Numbered from the stretch's first letter, positions 1 to 13,567 are shown. The stretch is DNA of 64,000 bases from Chrysoperla carnea (GCF_905475395.1 NC_058337.1:131833960-131897959), one strand, 5' to 3'. Notes: a model not told the origin generated them from the letters alone. Program-made: numbers and translations.

Positions 1-560
1 TGTTCATAAAATCACCTAATTAGACAATTTTCGGTAGTCCGTCCGTCTGTGGACACGATAACTCAAAAACGAAAAAAGATATCGAGCTGAAATTTTTACA
101 GCGTACTCAGGACGTAAAAAGTGAGGTCAAGTTCGTAAATGAGCATCATAGGTCAATTGGGTCTTGGGTCCGTAAGACCCATCTTATAAACCGTTAGAGA
201 TAGAAAAAATGTTCCTTATCAAAAATTAAACAACTTTTGTTTGAAACATTTTTTCGTAAACATCACTGTTTACCCGTGAGGGCGCCAATTAGGCGGAAAT
301 TTTATAATATGTACTATACTTGATTATCAGTTATGTATGTGTCACATGTTTGTATGTGTAATGTGATAAAGAAATCAACACTGGCTATGGCATGGTATTT
401 CAACAACTAACTCAGTCAATTGTTTGTTTACACTTGTTTTAATTAATATATCTTTATAAATTATATCTCATGTGTTATTCTGATATATCAGCTATATTGC
501 TGTACATTCATTAAAAACCATTCCCTAGTTTTAGCATGAAAGCGTAAAAAACAAACAAAC
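1..560 (+). repeat. Dispersed repeat family A, copy 1 (cut by window start)
   Basis: This stretch is nearly identical to 13021-13567 and to the reverse complement of 7801-8335 and 31410-31975. Shared landmarks in order are a GTCCGTCCGTCTGTGG block, a GATATCGAGCTGAAATTT block, TGGGTCTTGGGTCCGTA, GTTTACCCGTGAGGGCGCC and a terminal AACTCAGTCAATTG palindrome. No open frame runs through it. The left end, with the hairpin seen in other copies, lies outside the window. It behaves as a non-autonomous mobile repeat; the superfamily is not clear from the ends. Confidence 0.85.
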
Positions 561-3220
561 ATGCTTACTTTCGCATTTATAATATATAAAGATTTTAACT
601 CTTTTTATAATGTAAATTAAAGATGTCACATCATGGCGCTATGATGGTATTATTTTGATAATAAATTTTTTTATGTAAATATTTAAAATAATTACAATTG
701 TATTCTAAAAAAAAACTGTCACTTTCATTGAATTGAGTTGTAACTTGTGTATGTTCAATACAGATATAGATTAAAAAATGACAAGAATTAATATCATATA
801 TACACGCATATATATGCGTATTGCATACAATATATTATACTTTCTTCATTATCATTTATTTTTACTTCTAGTTCAGTAAAATAATTTTTAAAATTAAAAA
901 AAAAAAAAATGTCTTTGAAATGAATATTGAAATAAAAACACGACCCATATTATTATATACATTATTTGCATTTCTATATTACTTGTTAGACCGGCTTTGA
1001 AAATAACAGCTTTATAATTAATTATTTTTAATCTAATTATTCATAACTAGGGAAAAGATGATTGTGTATTTACTTACGAAAAGGTTAAGGCGTAACCAAT
1101 TACTTACAATACTTGTGATGGACTGGACTATATGCATGAAGGAGGTGCACTCAGCCTCTGAAATTGAGGAGTTATAAATGAAATTATCAGCGGAAAGGTG
1201 GTAAAACACATATATGGTATCAAAATGGGCTCTATAGCTTAAGTGTGTCCTTCGTGGACACCCAATTTAGCCTAACCTAACCTAACCTACTTATGAAAAA
1301 GAAGAACTAACAGAATTACTTGCTTAAGTATTCTGCATGTTGAGAAAATTCGTTGAAAACAAAATATCAAGTTGTTATCAGCTTCATGAATATTTCATTG
1401 ATATACTGCATCCTATAGTATAAAAAAATTATAAATAATACAGGTTAGCGTAAGTTTTGGTTTGGAAAAAAGATCCGATTGACGGTGTCTCAATGCATCC
1501 TCTCTTAAACTTTCGCTTTAATCATTAGCCTCTCTTAACGTTTCGTTTACAATCCTGGTTATCCAGGACTGGATGTCGGCTTAGCAGATTCTTCTATCGT
1601 TTTTAATCACATCCCCCGACATACCAGGCATTTGTGATCCCTTTTTCTGGAGCATCACCTCAACAGCACGGTTTCTTTTATATATAAGACATAACCTTGC
1701 AGTTTCCGGGAATGTACAGCCAGGAAACTTTGGTAAAGCACGGATTTTCTTTCTAAGGAATATCTTTTCTAAGAATCTGTACTCCTGATGTTAAAGATAC
1801 TAGCCTTTCTTTTTTTTAAAGAAATACATCTATTGATTTGTTTTCCCAAAACAAGCCTGTGATTAGAATGGCTTAAAGTAGTGAGTAATAGCTTCGACCA
1901 TTTGAAAAGCATTAAAAACTTGTTAAATATCTAAAATCCGTTCCCTATTTACAACTTTCTTTCTAATTTAGTTTTTGTTTTAACAAATTTGCTTATTTTC
2001 TTTCAATGAACACATATATCATAAGCATTGAAACTGGTTTACTTTAAAGAAATATAAAGAAATTTATACCTGGTCAAAGTTTCTGTTATTGATTTTCACA
2101 CCAGAATCAGCGTTCACTCAACGGATAACTTTTACCATCTAAATCAATTTATAGTTATTTTTATGGCATACCCAAATTTTTTGTTCGTCTGCAACGTTCT
2201 CAGCTTTTAAAGAGTTTTAGACATAACTTGAGGGTACTATCATTTAAACAAAAAGCTAACTCTATTGACTCTCCATTTTTTCAAAACGCAACGTCTTTAG
2301 GCGACATATATTCACTTGTAACACACCAGCAAGGAAACATAGTTTTAAATTGTCCAATATGAAATCTTTACGAATATTTTTCACATAAGTTAATCCCATA
2401 GACAGATTGGAATCGAATCCATGGCCCTTGGCAATAAAGACTAATATAGAACATTTGACCTACAGTCTACATCTGATGATGTGTTGAGAAGTATAACCTT
2501 TCTTCACTGTTTAATGAATACCCTTTCATTTTACACAATGAAACAGGCAAATTTGCTAGCCTGCTCATTGTATAAAAAAAATTTAATACGTTATTAGTAA
2601 GTTATTGTAGTACAGGTACAGTTATGTGTATCGACACAGTAGCTAATACGAACAAAAACAGATAGTGACTCTTAATCTATTTTTCCTTATTCTATTCTTT
2701 ACTCATTCTCTTATTCTATTATTTTATTTCTATTTTTTATTTTTCCTGATATTTATATCTTTCTTTAACTTTACGTTAGTTATAATCTTATTGACAGTGA
2801 TTCAATCGACATAAAGATTACAAACCAACAAAATATATAGAGCGTTAATATTCAAAACCGGCAAAATCCCAGCAAACCTATGAAGGAAATTATAAAAAAG
2901 CCCAAAATTTTATATTTTATAGAAAGAATAAAGTCTCTATTTAAAAAATAAATAAATAAAATATACAAAAATATATAACATACTTTCAAAACATTATAGA
3001 CTTAAATATACACTTCTGTTCATAAAGAACACACCTAAATAGTACATGATTAATGAACATTAGGGTACAAAATATATATATATATAGAGATATATACAAA
3101 GATACATAATATTTCAACGGGAAAAAACAATAAAATTTTCACATATATAAATCACAGTAAGAAATGAAATAATTTTGGTTGTGTGACGTCCAGGGTCCAT
3201 ATTTGTAGGTCCATATATTT
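561..3220. other. AT-rich stretch downstream of the cuticle gene
   Basis: No coding exon is visible. Apart from the LINE tail near 1195-1290 and a short TA microsatellite near 3069-3085, I see only AT-rich sequence without recognisable repeats or genes. The 3' UTR of the minus-strand cuticle gene must lie in the last few hundred bases, but I could not pick a convincing polyadenylation signal. Confidence 0.5.
1195..1290 (+). mobile_element. 3' tail of a non-LTR retrotransposon ending in CCTAA repeats
   Basis: The segment holds GGTATCAAAATGGGCTCTA, then GTGTGTCC and GTGGACACCC, and ends in AGCCTAACCTAACCTAACC. The same layout (a GTGATACC block, a CTAAGTGTGTC block, then a TAACCTCACCTAACC end) closes the LINE on the minus strand at 16195-17030, so this is a tail-only, 5'-truncated copy of a related element. 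The few CCTAA units match the insect telomere motif but are a fixed LINE tail, not a telomere. Confidence 0.65.
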
Positions 3221-6200
3221 TTAGTGGGAACCGTATAAGTGTGGATGAGTTTCATGTCCAATTTTCTTGACAACAGCGTTGAATCCAACATGTGGGTCTG
3301 ATGTGTATTCAACAATACGTGTTGAGCCATCAGCCTCCACTAAACTGTATGCGCCTTGGACATGGTCACCATCACGATGTTCCCATTGTTGTTTGTGATC
3401 ACCGGTATGTGGATCACTTACAACATAGTCAAACTTGTATTTTGGGTGAGCCTGTAAATAATTCAGAATTCAATAAGTTTGCAATCTTTTTGGTCCATAG
3501 GTATATTGATAATTGTTGATTTATACGATTTCAAATATACGATTTTTTCCCCCAAAAATATCTACTTTTGTTCCTCCGTTTTTATATTCAGAAAATTTCA
3601 TTACATTTGGATAATTATTTAGGAACACCACATTTGAGTCCTTAATACCCAAATCAGTATATTCTTAGTGCGTGCTCTTAGAAGAATTCAGCTTTTGGAG
3701 TAGTCCTCCTTTCTATTCCAATTAAATGAACTAAAAGATTATTTTCTCTAAAATTAGCCTAATATATTTTGAATCCAGAATTCCTGTAAAAATATTTGTC
3801 AAGCCGTGTATGAGGTATGATCGAGCATGCCTAAATTCTAGAAGGAATATTTCTTCCTCGTTCTTTTCCATTCCATACTAGTTAGTCCTAATAGATTTGA
3901 CTTGAATTTAAGTTAAAAGAGGCATTTCCCTTTCACATGCCTGCTGCGCAATTTGGATCAGCTCCTTTTCTGACTTTTTAACTAACCGAACGATCACTTT
4001 GTTACGGCATTTTCCTCTTCTACAAGAATATCTTTCCGTGCAATAAGGAACTCTTTATTTCTTGATACTCTTGACCATTTCAAAGCGAGGATTATTTTAG
4101 AAAATCCTGGTTATGGCAAGCAGTCTACAGTTCTCTGGTTCTTTAATGCTGTACTTCGTTTATTATTGCTTGCTAGAGATGTCATGAGAGAAATGAAACG
4201 ATGCGATAACGCGTTTACGAAAGACGAACTGATAATAAAAACCCTGATTTTCAATAAATATTCACTAGATAAACATAAGATAGAGATGGACGATACATAT
4301 TACATATTCGAGAGGCAGATAATAGATTTTCCAATCAATCTGATTTTTAGTCTTTGAAAATCTATTAATCAGAAACCGACAAATTTAAAATCTTAAAGCT
4401 TATTCAACTTTGAAATTCTTGGTAAACACATGAACCGATCAGATAATTATTATTTTATTTCAATCCTAAAAAGATTTTACTATAAAAATGAGACGGTAGA
4501 AAACATTCAACCATGGAAACAATACGAGACAAGTCAGTAACCATATTTTACAAGTCGAGACATGTTTATAGCGGCTCGTTTCGCCGCAACACCATTGCTT
4601 CTTTCTTAAAAAATAAATGTCCCTCAAAAACATCTAGATAATTTTCAAGGAAACTGGCAATTAATTTCTTGATAATCTTGATAATTTCAAGGAAATTAAT
4701 AATTAACTCTGTTAGCAGTTTAACAATACGTGAATTTAAACAATTACCCTTTTTAGTATATGCTTTTGTTTAATAAAGTATTGGTTTTTAATCATGTTGT
4801 GATATCACAGGAAATTTTGTGTTGTCTATTGTCTATTGTGTATCTATATTTGTGTTATAGTTGTTAATTAATTTAATTTAATTAATAAAAATAATAAAAT
4901 AATTATTATCGTTATTATACTTACATAATAGTCGATTACTTGTTCGTGTTCTTCATGACCAACAGATTGAACAACTGGAATAATACCAGCATGTACAATG
5001 CTTAAGACAATGGATAATGTGACAAAAATCTATAAGGAAAATTATAATTAATTTTTTATTGAAGAGAAAATTTAATCTTTGATTTCATTCATAACTAAGA
5101 ACTCTGCATTCATACTTGAATAAGGAAAATATTGAATCAAACGATGTTTTGAAAACGTAGGACGAATTTTATTAGAGATAAATTAACGTTTATCAGAATT
5201 CTATCTTAATCTTAGCAACAGCATTGCCAACTCTACCAACTTTGAGTATTCTTATAAAAGAAAGTTGGTAGATTGCCACCTTTGAGTAATTCAACGTAAC
5301 TAGATCTAAGATTAGAACTACCAACTCTTAAGCAGAATTTGCTGAAAACTACCAACTTTTTAAATCATGTCTACCACTTAGAGTGATTTTGGGTTAGCAA
5401 CGCTGGTTAGCAGAGAATGCTGGCCAGCTTCCTAATATCTACTGTTCCTGCGTGTCCTTTTCTTGGAAGGTACCTTGACCGTTTTATGGAATCTAGAATA
5501 CTTCCTGGTAATCCTAATTAAAGAACCGCATTTATTCATAACACTAGTCTGCTGACGGTGAATTCTATTAGAGATCGGTGAATAAACGTACATCAGAATT
5601 CTGTTTAAGTCAGCAGAGTAGCTACCAAACATCTAGCAAACATTTTGTGTGTGTTTTTCGACTTTCTTAAAAGGTATCTCAACAGACTCCGTCTGGTATG
5701 GACAAATAATGCAGATTAAGGAGTCTGGTGAAGTCAGTCAAAATACCAGCAACTTTGCTGTCGTGATTTCACTCTCCAGAAAGATTTTATGCATTCAGGC
5801 ATTTTGTGTCAAGCTCTCCGTGAGTTTCAACGATTCGCTACTTTTATATCTTTCTTACGTTAGGTCTATTAAGTAGGATCATCAATTATCTTTCCTGTTA
5901 GGCTTACTACAGCAGTATATTTTCAATTCTAGGTGTCGATGATTCGATTGACGACTGAGTGGCGATTACCACAATCAATCATTATTCCTGTAAAAAGTTA
6001 GCCATTATTCCTACCCAAACTTAGAATATAAGAGCCAAGTTTATCCAAGCTAGTTAATCTCCACAAAATACGAGGGTATTTAAAAATTGTAATTAATACT
6101 CCTAAGCTTAAAAAATACGTAAATAATCGACTAGATTATTGGAGTCTCGCAAAATAATAAACATAACAAAATTCCGAGAGAAAAATATTAGATACGTTAG

Positions 6201-6609
6201 TTGGCTGAAGACCAAAAAAATTTACGTAACAGAAGGTTAATTATTGCAAACTTTCTCCTATAACAAGAGGTATGAAGAAGTACTCGAAGTTTGCTACATT
6301 TTGAGTATTTATCCTATATTTTAATAACATTTTACCGAAAGTTTATACACAGAAGGTATAGAAAAACTGTAACTGCAAAATGAAACGATCATTCGCAATT
6401 ACTATAGACCCAACTTTAAATTTCCGGAAGTCTCCCGGAAGTATTATAATATTTCACATATCCATTATTCTTTAAATTTCACTTTATTTTCTATCACAAG
6501 GCTTAACACTTATAAATTCGAGAACCACTAATCACGTTATCAATAATTTTTCGAAAAAGTACAATTTTATATACGAATATTTTGCACTTACGATAAGTTT
6601 TGAGTACAT
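3221..6609 (-). CDS. RR-2 type cuticle protein, three exons, complete
   Basis: A secreted structural protein of the insect cuticle that binds chitin through an extended Rebers-Riddiford consensus. Exons on the minus strand are 6592-6609, 4925-5029 and 3221-3451, all with GT..AG borders and phase 0 junctions, giving 117 residues. Exon 1 encodes only MYSKLI; exon 2 gives the rest of a signal peptide ([14 protein letters not shown], cleavage likely before GIIP); exon 3 starts with [13 protein letters not shown] and carries [26 protein letters not shown] and GFNAVV, the RR-2 hallmarks. The tail is short and His-rich ([12 protein letters not shown], then TAA). The tiny first exon interrupted inside the signal peptide is the usual arrangement for this family. 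A TATA box and initiator lie upstream. No other cuticle gene is visible nearby, although these genes commonly cluster. Confidence 0.95.
3452..4924 (-). other. Intron 2 of the cuticle gene
   Basis: GT at 4923-4924 and AG at 3452-3453 on the minus strand. AT-rich, with no recognisable repeat or gene inside. The small plus-strand open frame around 4166 has no family features. Confidence 0.7.
5030..6591 (-). other. Intron 1 of the cuticle gene
   Basis: Lies between the signal-peptide exons. Around 5220-5410 the words CTACCAACTTT and AAGTTGGTAG recur in both orientations with TTTGAGTA beside them, an old local repeat cluster. Nothing codes for a recognisable protein. Confidence 0.6.
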
Positions 6610-6696
6610 ATTGAGTTGATTTTAGGTTTTACTTTTTAACTTTAAATTAAAATATAATTTAATTTAATTAAATGTTCAAATTGTTTGAACTGATAA

Positions 6697-6734
6697 AACT
6701 GATAACTATCATAATATGTGCTGGACATTTTATA
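6697..6734 (-). promoter_or_regulatory. TATA box and initiator of the cuticle gene
   Basis: On the minus strand TATAAAA reads from 6734 to 6728, and an arthropod initiator TCAGTT reads from 6702 to 6697 (a second TCAGTT at 6693-6688). The distance from the first T of TATA to the A of the first initiator is 34 bases, the normal spacing, which predicts a start near 6700 and a 5' UTR of about 90 bases before the ATG at 6609. Confidence 0.65.
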
Positions 6735-6739
6735 GTAAA

Positions 6740-7800
6740 ATCATATCATCAACCCCTCTTCAAAAATAATCGTACATCACAGTACAAATATGTGATATGT
6801 TGATGATATATTTACTACCCACTTTTGAAGGTAAGGTAAGGTGTAATATGAGTGAATGGTTTGGGGATTCATTGAAGCTAAAAGAAATGTTATTTAATTA
6901 TAATACATAAATAATTATTATTATATGAAGTGCCATCATAAATGTTACATACTTACTTTACTAAATATAAAATACTTGAGTTTAGAGATTGTTCTACAAA
7001 TCTTGATCCCTGTAAGACAATAGACTTTTGTCCACTAAGAATAAATCGGTTGGATAAAAGTTTCTAATGATTAATCATGATATGTAGATAACAAAACACA
7101 AAATTATTTTCTATAAAATATAAGGATTATTATTATTTTAAAAAAAAATTCTATACATCCTGTCACGTGACAGCAAACACCAATCAGATGTACTTTGAAG
7201 GTACTACGTCACGCCATATGAAGGGCTATGTAAGCTTACAAATATAAAAACATGTATACTTGCAAATACTTGTAAACTTGCATTCAAGTCGCCAAGACAC
7301 TCAACACTGTTTTAGAAGTAAATTTGGTTTTTTAAATAATACATTCTTGTTGGAAATCAGATACGAATGTAACGTATAAACCAATTTTAGGACAAAAGTT
7401 TCCGAACAATCAAATCAGGTCATCTGATATGCCAAATTTTTTATACACCAATAACATAGTTACTATATATAAATTTGATAAAAAAGTAATATGGTCCAAG
7501 GAATAACATAGTGGGATCAAAAGTCAATGAATAAGCTCTGTATAGTATTAAACAAGGAATTAAATAGAGTTAGTACAAATTCAATCAATTCTAATATAAA
7601 CAATAAACTTGATTAGGCTCCTAATAGAAAATTGACAATTTAATCAGTTTCAAGTAATTTCGCAACCATTATCAGTGGGTTCAAAGAACTTAACTTTTAG
7701 ATTTTCATGAAAAATTGAAATGCTTTTTGTTAATTTTTTTATGCAAATATAGTTCGAGTAGATCCTATAACTCGAAAATTACGCATTTTTAACAAAAAAG
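6740..7800. other. Upstream region of the cuticle gene
   Basis: AT-rich DNA without visible genes. TATAAAAA occurs near 7245 on the plus strand but no initiator at the right distance or coding exon follows it. Confidence 0.4.
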
Positions 7801-8335
7801 CAGGTGAAAACAAACAATTGACTGAGTTAATTGTTGAAATACCATGCATAGTCAGTGTTGATTTCTTTATCACATTACACATACAAACATGTGACACATA
7901 CATAACTGATAATCAAGTATAGTACATATTATAAAATTTCCGCCTAATTGGCGCCCTCACGGGTAAACAGTGATGTTTACGAAAAAATGTTTCAAACAAA
8001 AAATGTTTTTTGATAAAGGACATTTTTTACATTTAAGCTTTTGTTCTATCTCTAACGGTTTACAAGATGGGTCCTACGGACCCAAGACCCAATTGACCTA
8101 TGATGCTCATTTACGAACTTGACCTCACTTTTTACGTCCTGAGTACGCTGTAAAAATTTAAGCTCGATATCTTTTTTCGTTTTTGAGTTCACAGACGGAC
8201 GGACAACCGGAAATGGACTAATTAGGTGATTTTATGAACAGCTATGACAAAATTTTTTTCTTAGCATCATTATTTTTAAGCGTTACAAACTTGGGACTAA
8301 ACTTAATATACCATGTATATTTCATATATACATGG
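7801..8335 (-). repeat. Dispersed repeat family A, copy 2, near full length
   Basis: Reverse-complement copy of the family seen at the window start. On the plus strand it runs from AAACAAACAATTGACTGAG through the GGGCGCCAATTAGG-type block (inverted) to a terminal hairpin, ATACCATGTATATT joined to ATATATACATGGTAT. The subterminal CAATTGACTGAGTTAATTG is itself palindromic. There is no coding capacity. Confidence 0.85.
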
Positions 8336-8429
8336 TATAACACTGTGGAAAAAAAATTGTTAAAAAATCACGCTAATTGAAATAATTTAAAATGATTTTT
8401 ATTGGCTACTGACCTGTGACGTCAATTAG

Positions 8430-8710
8430 TAAGTATCGTAACTCGTTTATTTTCAATTTTACACGTAAACCGGTTAAACCAAAGTTATTTGAAATTAAAT
8501 TTCCTTCAATTTTGGTTCTTATTAATTTTTTTCTAGAATCGACATTTTTCGATTTAGATCCGAGAAAAGGTGGTCGTTAATTTTTGTTTGTTGCATAACT
8601 CGTTTATTTTTAATTTTACGCCAAAATAGTTATCACTACTATAGTGGTTAGAAATTAAATTTCCTTCAATTTTGATTCTCATCAATTTTTCCTAGGATCG
8701 ATATTATCTG
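8430..8710 (+). repeat. Imperfect direct duplication of about 150 bp
   Basis: Two copies side by side share ATAACTCGTTTATTTTT-like starts (near 8438 and 8596), GAAATTAAATTTCCTTCAAT, and a TCTAGAATCGA / CCTAGGATCGA end. Divergence between copies is moderate. No function is apparent. Confidence 0.6.
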
Positions 8711-10383
8711 ATTAGGCTATAATTACATGTTGCTTAAAGGATTCTCAACAGCATTACATGTCATTACATGAATGACGTCTAGATTAGAGCCGCCATCTAT
8801 TTTTTTGGACTTTTCTGGAACTATGGAACTACGAACTTTAATGAAGTAGACAAATTTGCTCAATTGAACAAAACACTAACTCTAAACAATATTTTCCTTT
8901 TATAATAATGAAAACAGACATTATTCAGGTAATACAAAGTATGTATGTTAAGAATTTAACATTGCATATTGCGTAATTTAAAAAAATAACAATAATTTTC
9001 TAAGAACCAATAAAGCATAAAATAAATATTATAGCACGTTTAAACAATACAATATATGTACTTATACAAATTATAAATATACAAATAATGATGTATTCAA
9101 AAAATCATTTATAAAATATAAAAAACACATGTAATTAAAATGTCACTTTCCCTTGATCTTGAATAAACGTATCATGAATACTAAAAATCTACTTAAATAT
9201 ATGTTTTATAATGACTTAATTTAATTGTATCCTCATAATAAATATACTTGGTAACGGATCTTCCGGAGTGTTTGTCAAATGTTGGCAAAAAAAAAACCAT
9301 GGAAACTTGAATTGTATATTTTGAAATTTGTCTCAACAATTGAAATATGTTCTAGTATTATATCCGGCTCGAAGTACCAGTATATATTTTTGTCAAGATG
9401 GTTATTTAATAATTAAAATCTCCCCTGAGTAATTTTTAAGGTAGAGTAGCCTTAATTTTAAAAAACTTGTGCAATAATTTCAAGAAAAAAAAAACTTTTT
9501 TTAAATTATATCGTAGAGTATTGATTTTTCTTTAACTTCCCGAGCAAAAAATGTATTTATAATGAATTATTCTAATTTTCACTGTATATTAAAATGCAAA
9601 AATAATCGAAAATGCGTTAGCTAAGCGAATTCCCTCAGAGATTGAACAATTAAAATTTAAAAAAAAAAAAACATTTTTCTTAAAATCGAATATTGCATTT
9701 TTAGTCTTCCAAGAATTTTTATTTCGAAAACTAAGCATCTAGGGAAAATATCACAAGATTACTTTTTTTTTGTATTTGCGCACCTCCCCATTCTCTTGTT
9801 TATTTGTCGATTTTTCTCAATTAACGAACTTGATCTTTCAAATACCAAAACCCTTCTTGACACCAAATATTATTCAAATCGGACCTAAATTGAGGCCGCT
9901 AGAGAGTTTATATAAATTTTAGCCATGGTCATTTCTGACATCTATTAGGTAGGATCGATGAAAACTAGAAGAAATTTTTACAAAATTCAATCATCAGTAT
10001 AAAAGCAATAGCTCCATTTCTTTCGGAAATTCGATCAAAATCAAAAACCCGACTGCGTTAAATAAAACCTTAAAAGAAAATAAGTCCAGTAGTTAGCATA
10101 GCGACTTTAACAGTCGGGACCCATTGTTGGAAAGTCGGTCTAGATTTTAATGGATTAATTTTAATAACAAGAATTACTATACCTAACGATACCTAAATAT
10201 GATTAAAATATTAAATTTGCGGTCAAATAAGTGAAGGAAAAATTGGTCAGAAGAGTATTGGCAAAGTTTGAAATATGTCTTTCAATGAAATAAAACTGAA
10301 ATATTTAATTATATCGAAAATTGTAGAAAATCCATTTTTATAAAATTTTTCATCGAAAGACTTTTTCCATAAATCATACTTAC
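8711..10383. other. AT-rich stretch without genes
   Basis: I see no coding exon, RNA gene or strong repeat here; there are only A and T runs and scattered short similarities. Confidence 0.45.
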
Positions 10384-10715
10384 AGGAATAATTTTCGATT
10401 TTTGCCTCAATTTCCTAGATCAGTTTTTTGTATTTTTAAAATACGTATTTTCGACTACCAAGTAGTCATCATCAGTAAGAATTAGCAGTAAATGTTACTC
10501 TTTGCTAATTTGGTGGCGGACTGCACATTAACGGACTGCACCAAATTAGCAAAGAGTAACATTCACTAGCTAATTCTTACTGATGATGACTACTTGATAG
10601 TCGAAAATACGTATTTTAAAAATACAAAAAACTGATCTAGGAAATTGGGGCAAAAATCGAAAATTATTTCGATATATCCTAGAGTTCTCATTTATTATCT
10701 TCGATAATATTTATA
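10384..10715. mobile_element. Fold-back element, family D (long inverted arms)
   Basis: The left arm (about 10390-10530) and right arm (about 10538-10675) are inverted copies sharing TTTGTATTTTTAAAATACG, GACTACCAAGTAGTCATC-like and CTCTTTGCTAATTTGGTG blocks, meeting at a GGACTGCAC centre. Together they can form a hairpin of about 135 bp per arm. A single-arm copy lies at 53705-53925. There is no open frame, so this is a non-autonomous fold-back or MITE-type element. Confidence 0.75.
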
Positions 10716-11589
10716 CATACTTACAGGGAAAATTTTAAAATTTTTCGGCTACTATCAGCCAAGCAGGGAAAAGTAGCGAAATAAGTTAAAAAGCAGATCA
10801 TACTGGCAATCAATATTTACAAAAGTTCTAGAAAAATTATTGTATCTCGCAACGAAAATAAAATTCATTAAAAATTTCACTTTTTTATGATCTTTTAAAA
10901 AATTTTTTGAATGGTAACAAACACAGCTTGAATAAAAAATATATAGATCATATTTTTGTCATAATTTTTTGTTTCATTTAATAATTTTAATTAAAAAATC
11001 TTACTAATTATGTATAAAATTATTCTCTTTTTTTGTTGTTTAATTATAAGATTTTAATTAAATAAATGAAATGTATGTAGGTATATATGGTATAAATATA
11101 TGCAATCGTAAGTCGGAAATATTACGGAAACGGAAATTGAGTAAAATGAACTAATAATAAGATATAAAATATTATATTTTACACAGAAAATTATTACAAA
11201 AATATTTTTATGTATACATATTATGTAATACGACGAAAAAAACAAATTAAATAAATTAAAATTTAAAAATTAAGTGAAAATTATTTTTAATTTAAAAAAA
11301 AAAATTAGTTCATTAAACATCAAAAGTGTAATAAAAAGAAGCAGTTAAGATTTTCGTTAATATCTATGTAATTTTTATTAATTTTATTAATGAAACCCGT
11401 TAAAAAACCAACGTTTTTTATTTTATTGCTGAAAATTCATTTTAAATCATTAAAATCATTCTAGTATGTCCAGAAGTTAAATACTAAAACTACATACTTT
11501 CGACCTGCTATCGGGACATTCCCGCTGTAAAAATTTAAGATCTTGAAATAACGGTCACAGTGGCTTGAGGTTTTCACTGTGCCCGTTCA

Positions 11590-12130
11590 GAGTATTTAAT
11601 TGAAATTTTTGCCCTGCCAATCAACTGAAAAATCAGAATACATTTCAAAGTCTCCATCTTACACTCAACGGGAATACTTTTCCTGGTTAGATAATATAGG
11701 TATATGTAATCATACTCTAGTAAACGAGGCTTGAACCTGTAAATTCTTTCCTATAACTCCGATTAATCAGAAAATTTGGGATTAAGCTTTGTTCACCCTC
11801 TAAATCAAAAGTGATACGGTGCCTAGTGGTGCTTTTGCCGAGGAGGTGGAAAAATATATGTTGGAAATGGCAACGAGAATCGATAAAGCGATGGAATCTT
11901 AGAAAAAGTGTCAAGTATATTTCAGTCAATACTTTCCGAGTTATTAGCGATTGAAATTCGGAGTATTTAACGTTAAATGACTGAAAAGTTGGACGTTTTT
12001 TGAAAAAAGTATATCAGACACTTTTTAAAGTACAATAAAAAACTTTAAAATGAAAAAAATTGCAAGAAATTTGCACCAAAATTAACGAAGTTACAATGAA
12101 AAGAAACCTTCTCGTACCTTTTTTTTCTAT
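11590..12130 (+). repeat. Dispersed repeat family E, copy 1
   Basis: Matches the reverse complement of 49310-49740 through landmarks GGAGTATTTAACGTTAAAT, GACGTTTTTTGAAAAAAGTAT and AAAATTAACG. Neither copy codes for protein; the frame at 11717-11929 is chance. The ends cannot be set exactly. Confidence 0.65.
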
Positions 12131-13020
12131 TTTTAATTCAGCACAAAAACAAATGAATTCACCAAGGGGATTAAAATTTATGCTTGCCACTTTCCAATTT
12201 ACGTTATTAAGGTACTGATAACATGCTCAAACAGTTCTAACAGTTCCGAATATATAGTTTCTAAACTATTGCAATTTAAATGCAAAAAAAAATTTCGAAA
12301 AAAACAAAAATATTGCCCTTATTGTTAAATAACTCAAAAAATAACAAAGTTACAAAAAAAGTTTAGAGAATCTATCAATAACTGATAAGAGAGAGAGATT
12401 TGAGAGAATAATCGATATTCGATATTAATAAAAATTATATAACAGCTGTGTGATTAATTCACACGAAATTTTTAGTCTATATTCTTGAAACCATAGAAGA
12501 ATTATTAAATTAAAAACCACAATAATAAAAATTCACCAATATATGAATAATATAACAGATAGATATCATTACTATAAGTAAATCAATATGGCGGAAAAGT
12601 ATTAAATATTTATTAATATAATAATGTGTGAAAAAAAATCATATTTAATATAAATAATTACATTTATTTTGTTACAATAATTTATTACATAAAATAATGA
12701 CTTGCAAAATAATTATTAATATCGCGTCAAACGCAAGTACTTATCAATTTATGTCTTATTGGGTTGTATCGTCCAATCCAAAAATTATTTTTCGAAGGTT
12801 ATGATTTCGAGTAGGTTACACTACAACAACCCGCCAAATTTGGGCCTAATTGCAATTTACCACATAAATGGGCAAAAATTCAAATCATGCCTTAATTTTG
12901 GGATACCTTTAATGATAACTAACTTGTTTAAAAACTTCCATGAGCCTGCACCTTTGTAGCCTCACAAACCTAAATACAGTCTTACGAATAATCCGCATCT
13001 GTCCATATTAGTGCTATATT
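12131..13020. other. AT-rich stretch without genes
   Basis: Nothing recognisable in either strand; the short frame at 12759-12959 has no domain or codon pattern to support it. Confidence 0.4.
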
Positions 13021-13567
13021 ATACCATGTACCTATATATGAAATATACATAGTATATTAAGTTTAGTCCAAAGTTTGTAACGCTTAAAAATAATGATGCT
13101 AAGAAAAAAATTTTCTCATAGGTGTTCATAAAATCACCTAATTAGTCCATTTCCGATTGTCCGTCCGTCTGTGAACTCAAAAACGAAAAAAGATATCGAG
13201 CTAATTTTTACAGCGTACTCAGGACGTAAAAAGTGAGGTCGAGTTCGTAAATGAACATCATAGGTCAAGTGGGTCTTGGGTCCGTAGGACCCATCTTGTA
13301 AACCGTTAGAGATAGAACAAAAGTTTAAATGTAAAAAATGTTCCTTATCAAAAATTAAACAACTTTTGTTTGAAACATTTTTTCGTAAACATCACTGTTT
13401 ACCCGTTAGGGTGCCAATTGGCGGAAATTTTATAATATGTACTAGACTTGATTATCAGTTATGTATGTGTCACATGTTTGTATGTGTAATGTGATAAAGA
13501 AATCAACACTGACTATGCGTGGTTTTTCAACAATTAACTCAGTCAATTGTTTGTTTTCACTTGTTTG
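13021..13567 (+). repeat. Dispersed repeat family A, copy 3, near full length
   Basis: Best plus-strand copy of the family. It starts with the hairpin ATACCATGTACCTATATATG / AATATACATAGTATA, continues through AAGTTTAGTCC, the GTCCGTCCGTCTGTG block and GTTTACCCGTTAGGG, and ends in the AACTCAGTCAATTGTTTG palindrome. It shows small indels relative to the other copies. Confidence 0.85.

Noticed and set aside
1265..1290. CCTAA repeats as a telomere or interstitial telomeric site
   Set aside because: Only about three units and directly attached to a LINE 3' tail.
3139..3330. 63-residue minus-strand frame
   Set aside because: It is an out-of-frame reading of the RR-2 cuticle exon.
7243..7320. Possible plus-strand promoter (TATAAAAA) divergent from the cuticle gene
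   Set aside because: No initiator at the right distance, no ATG with a donor, and no downstream exon.
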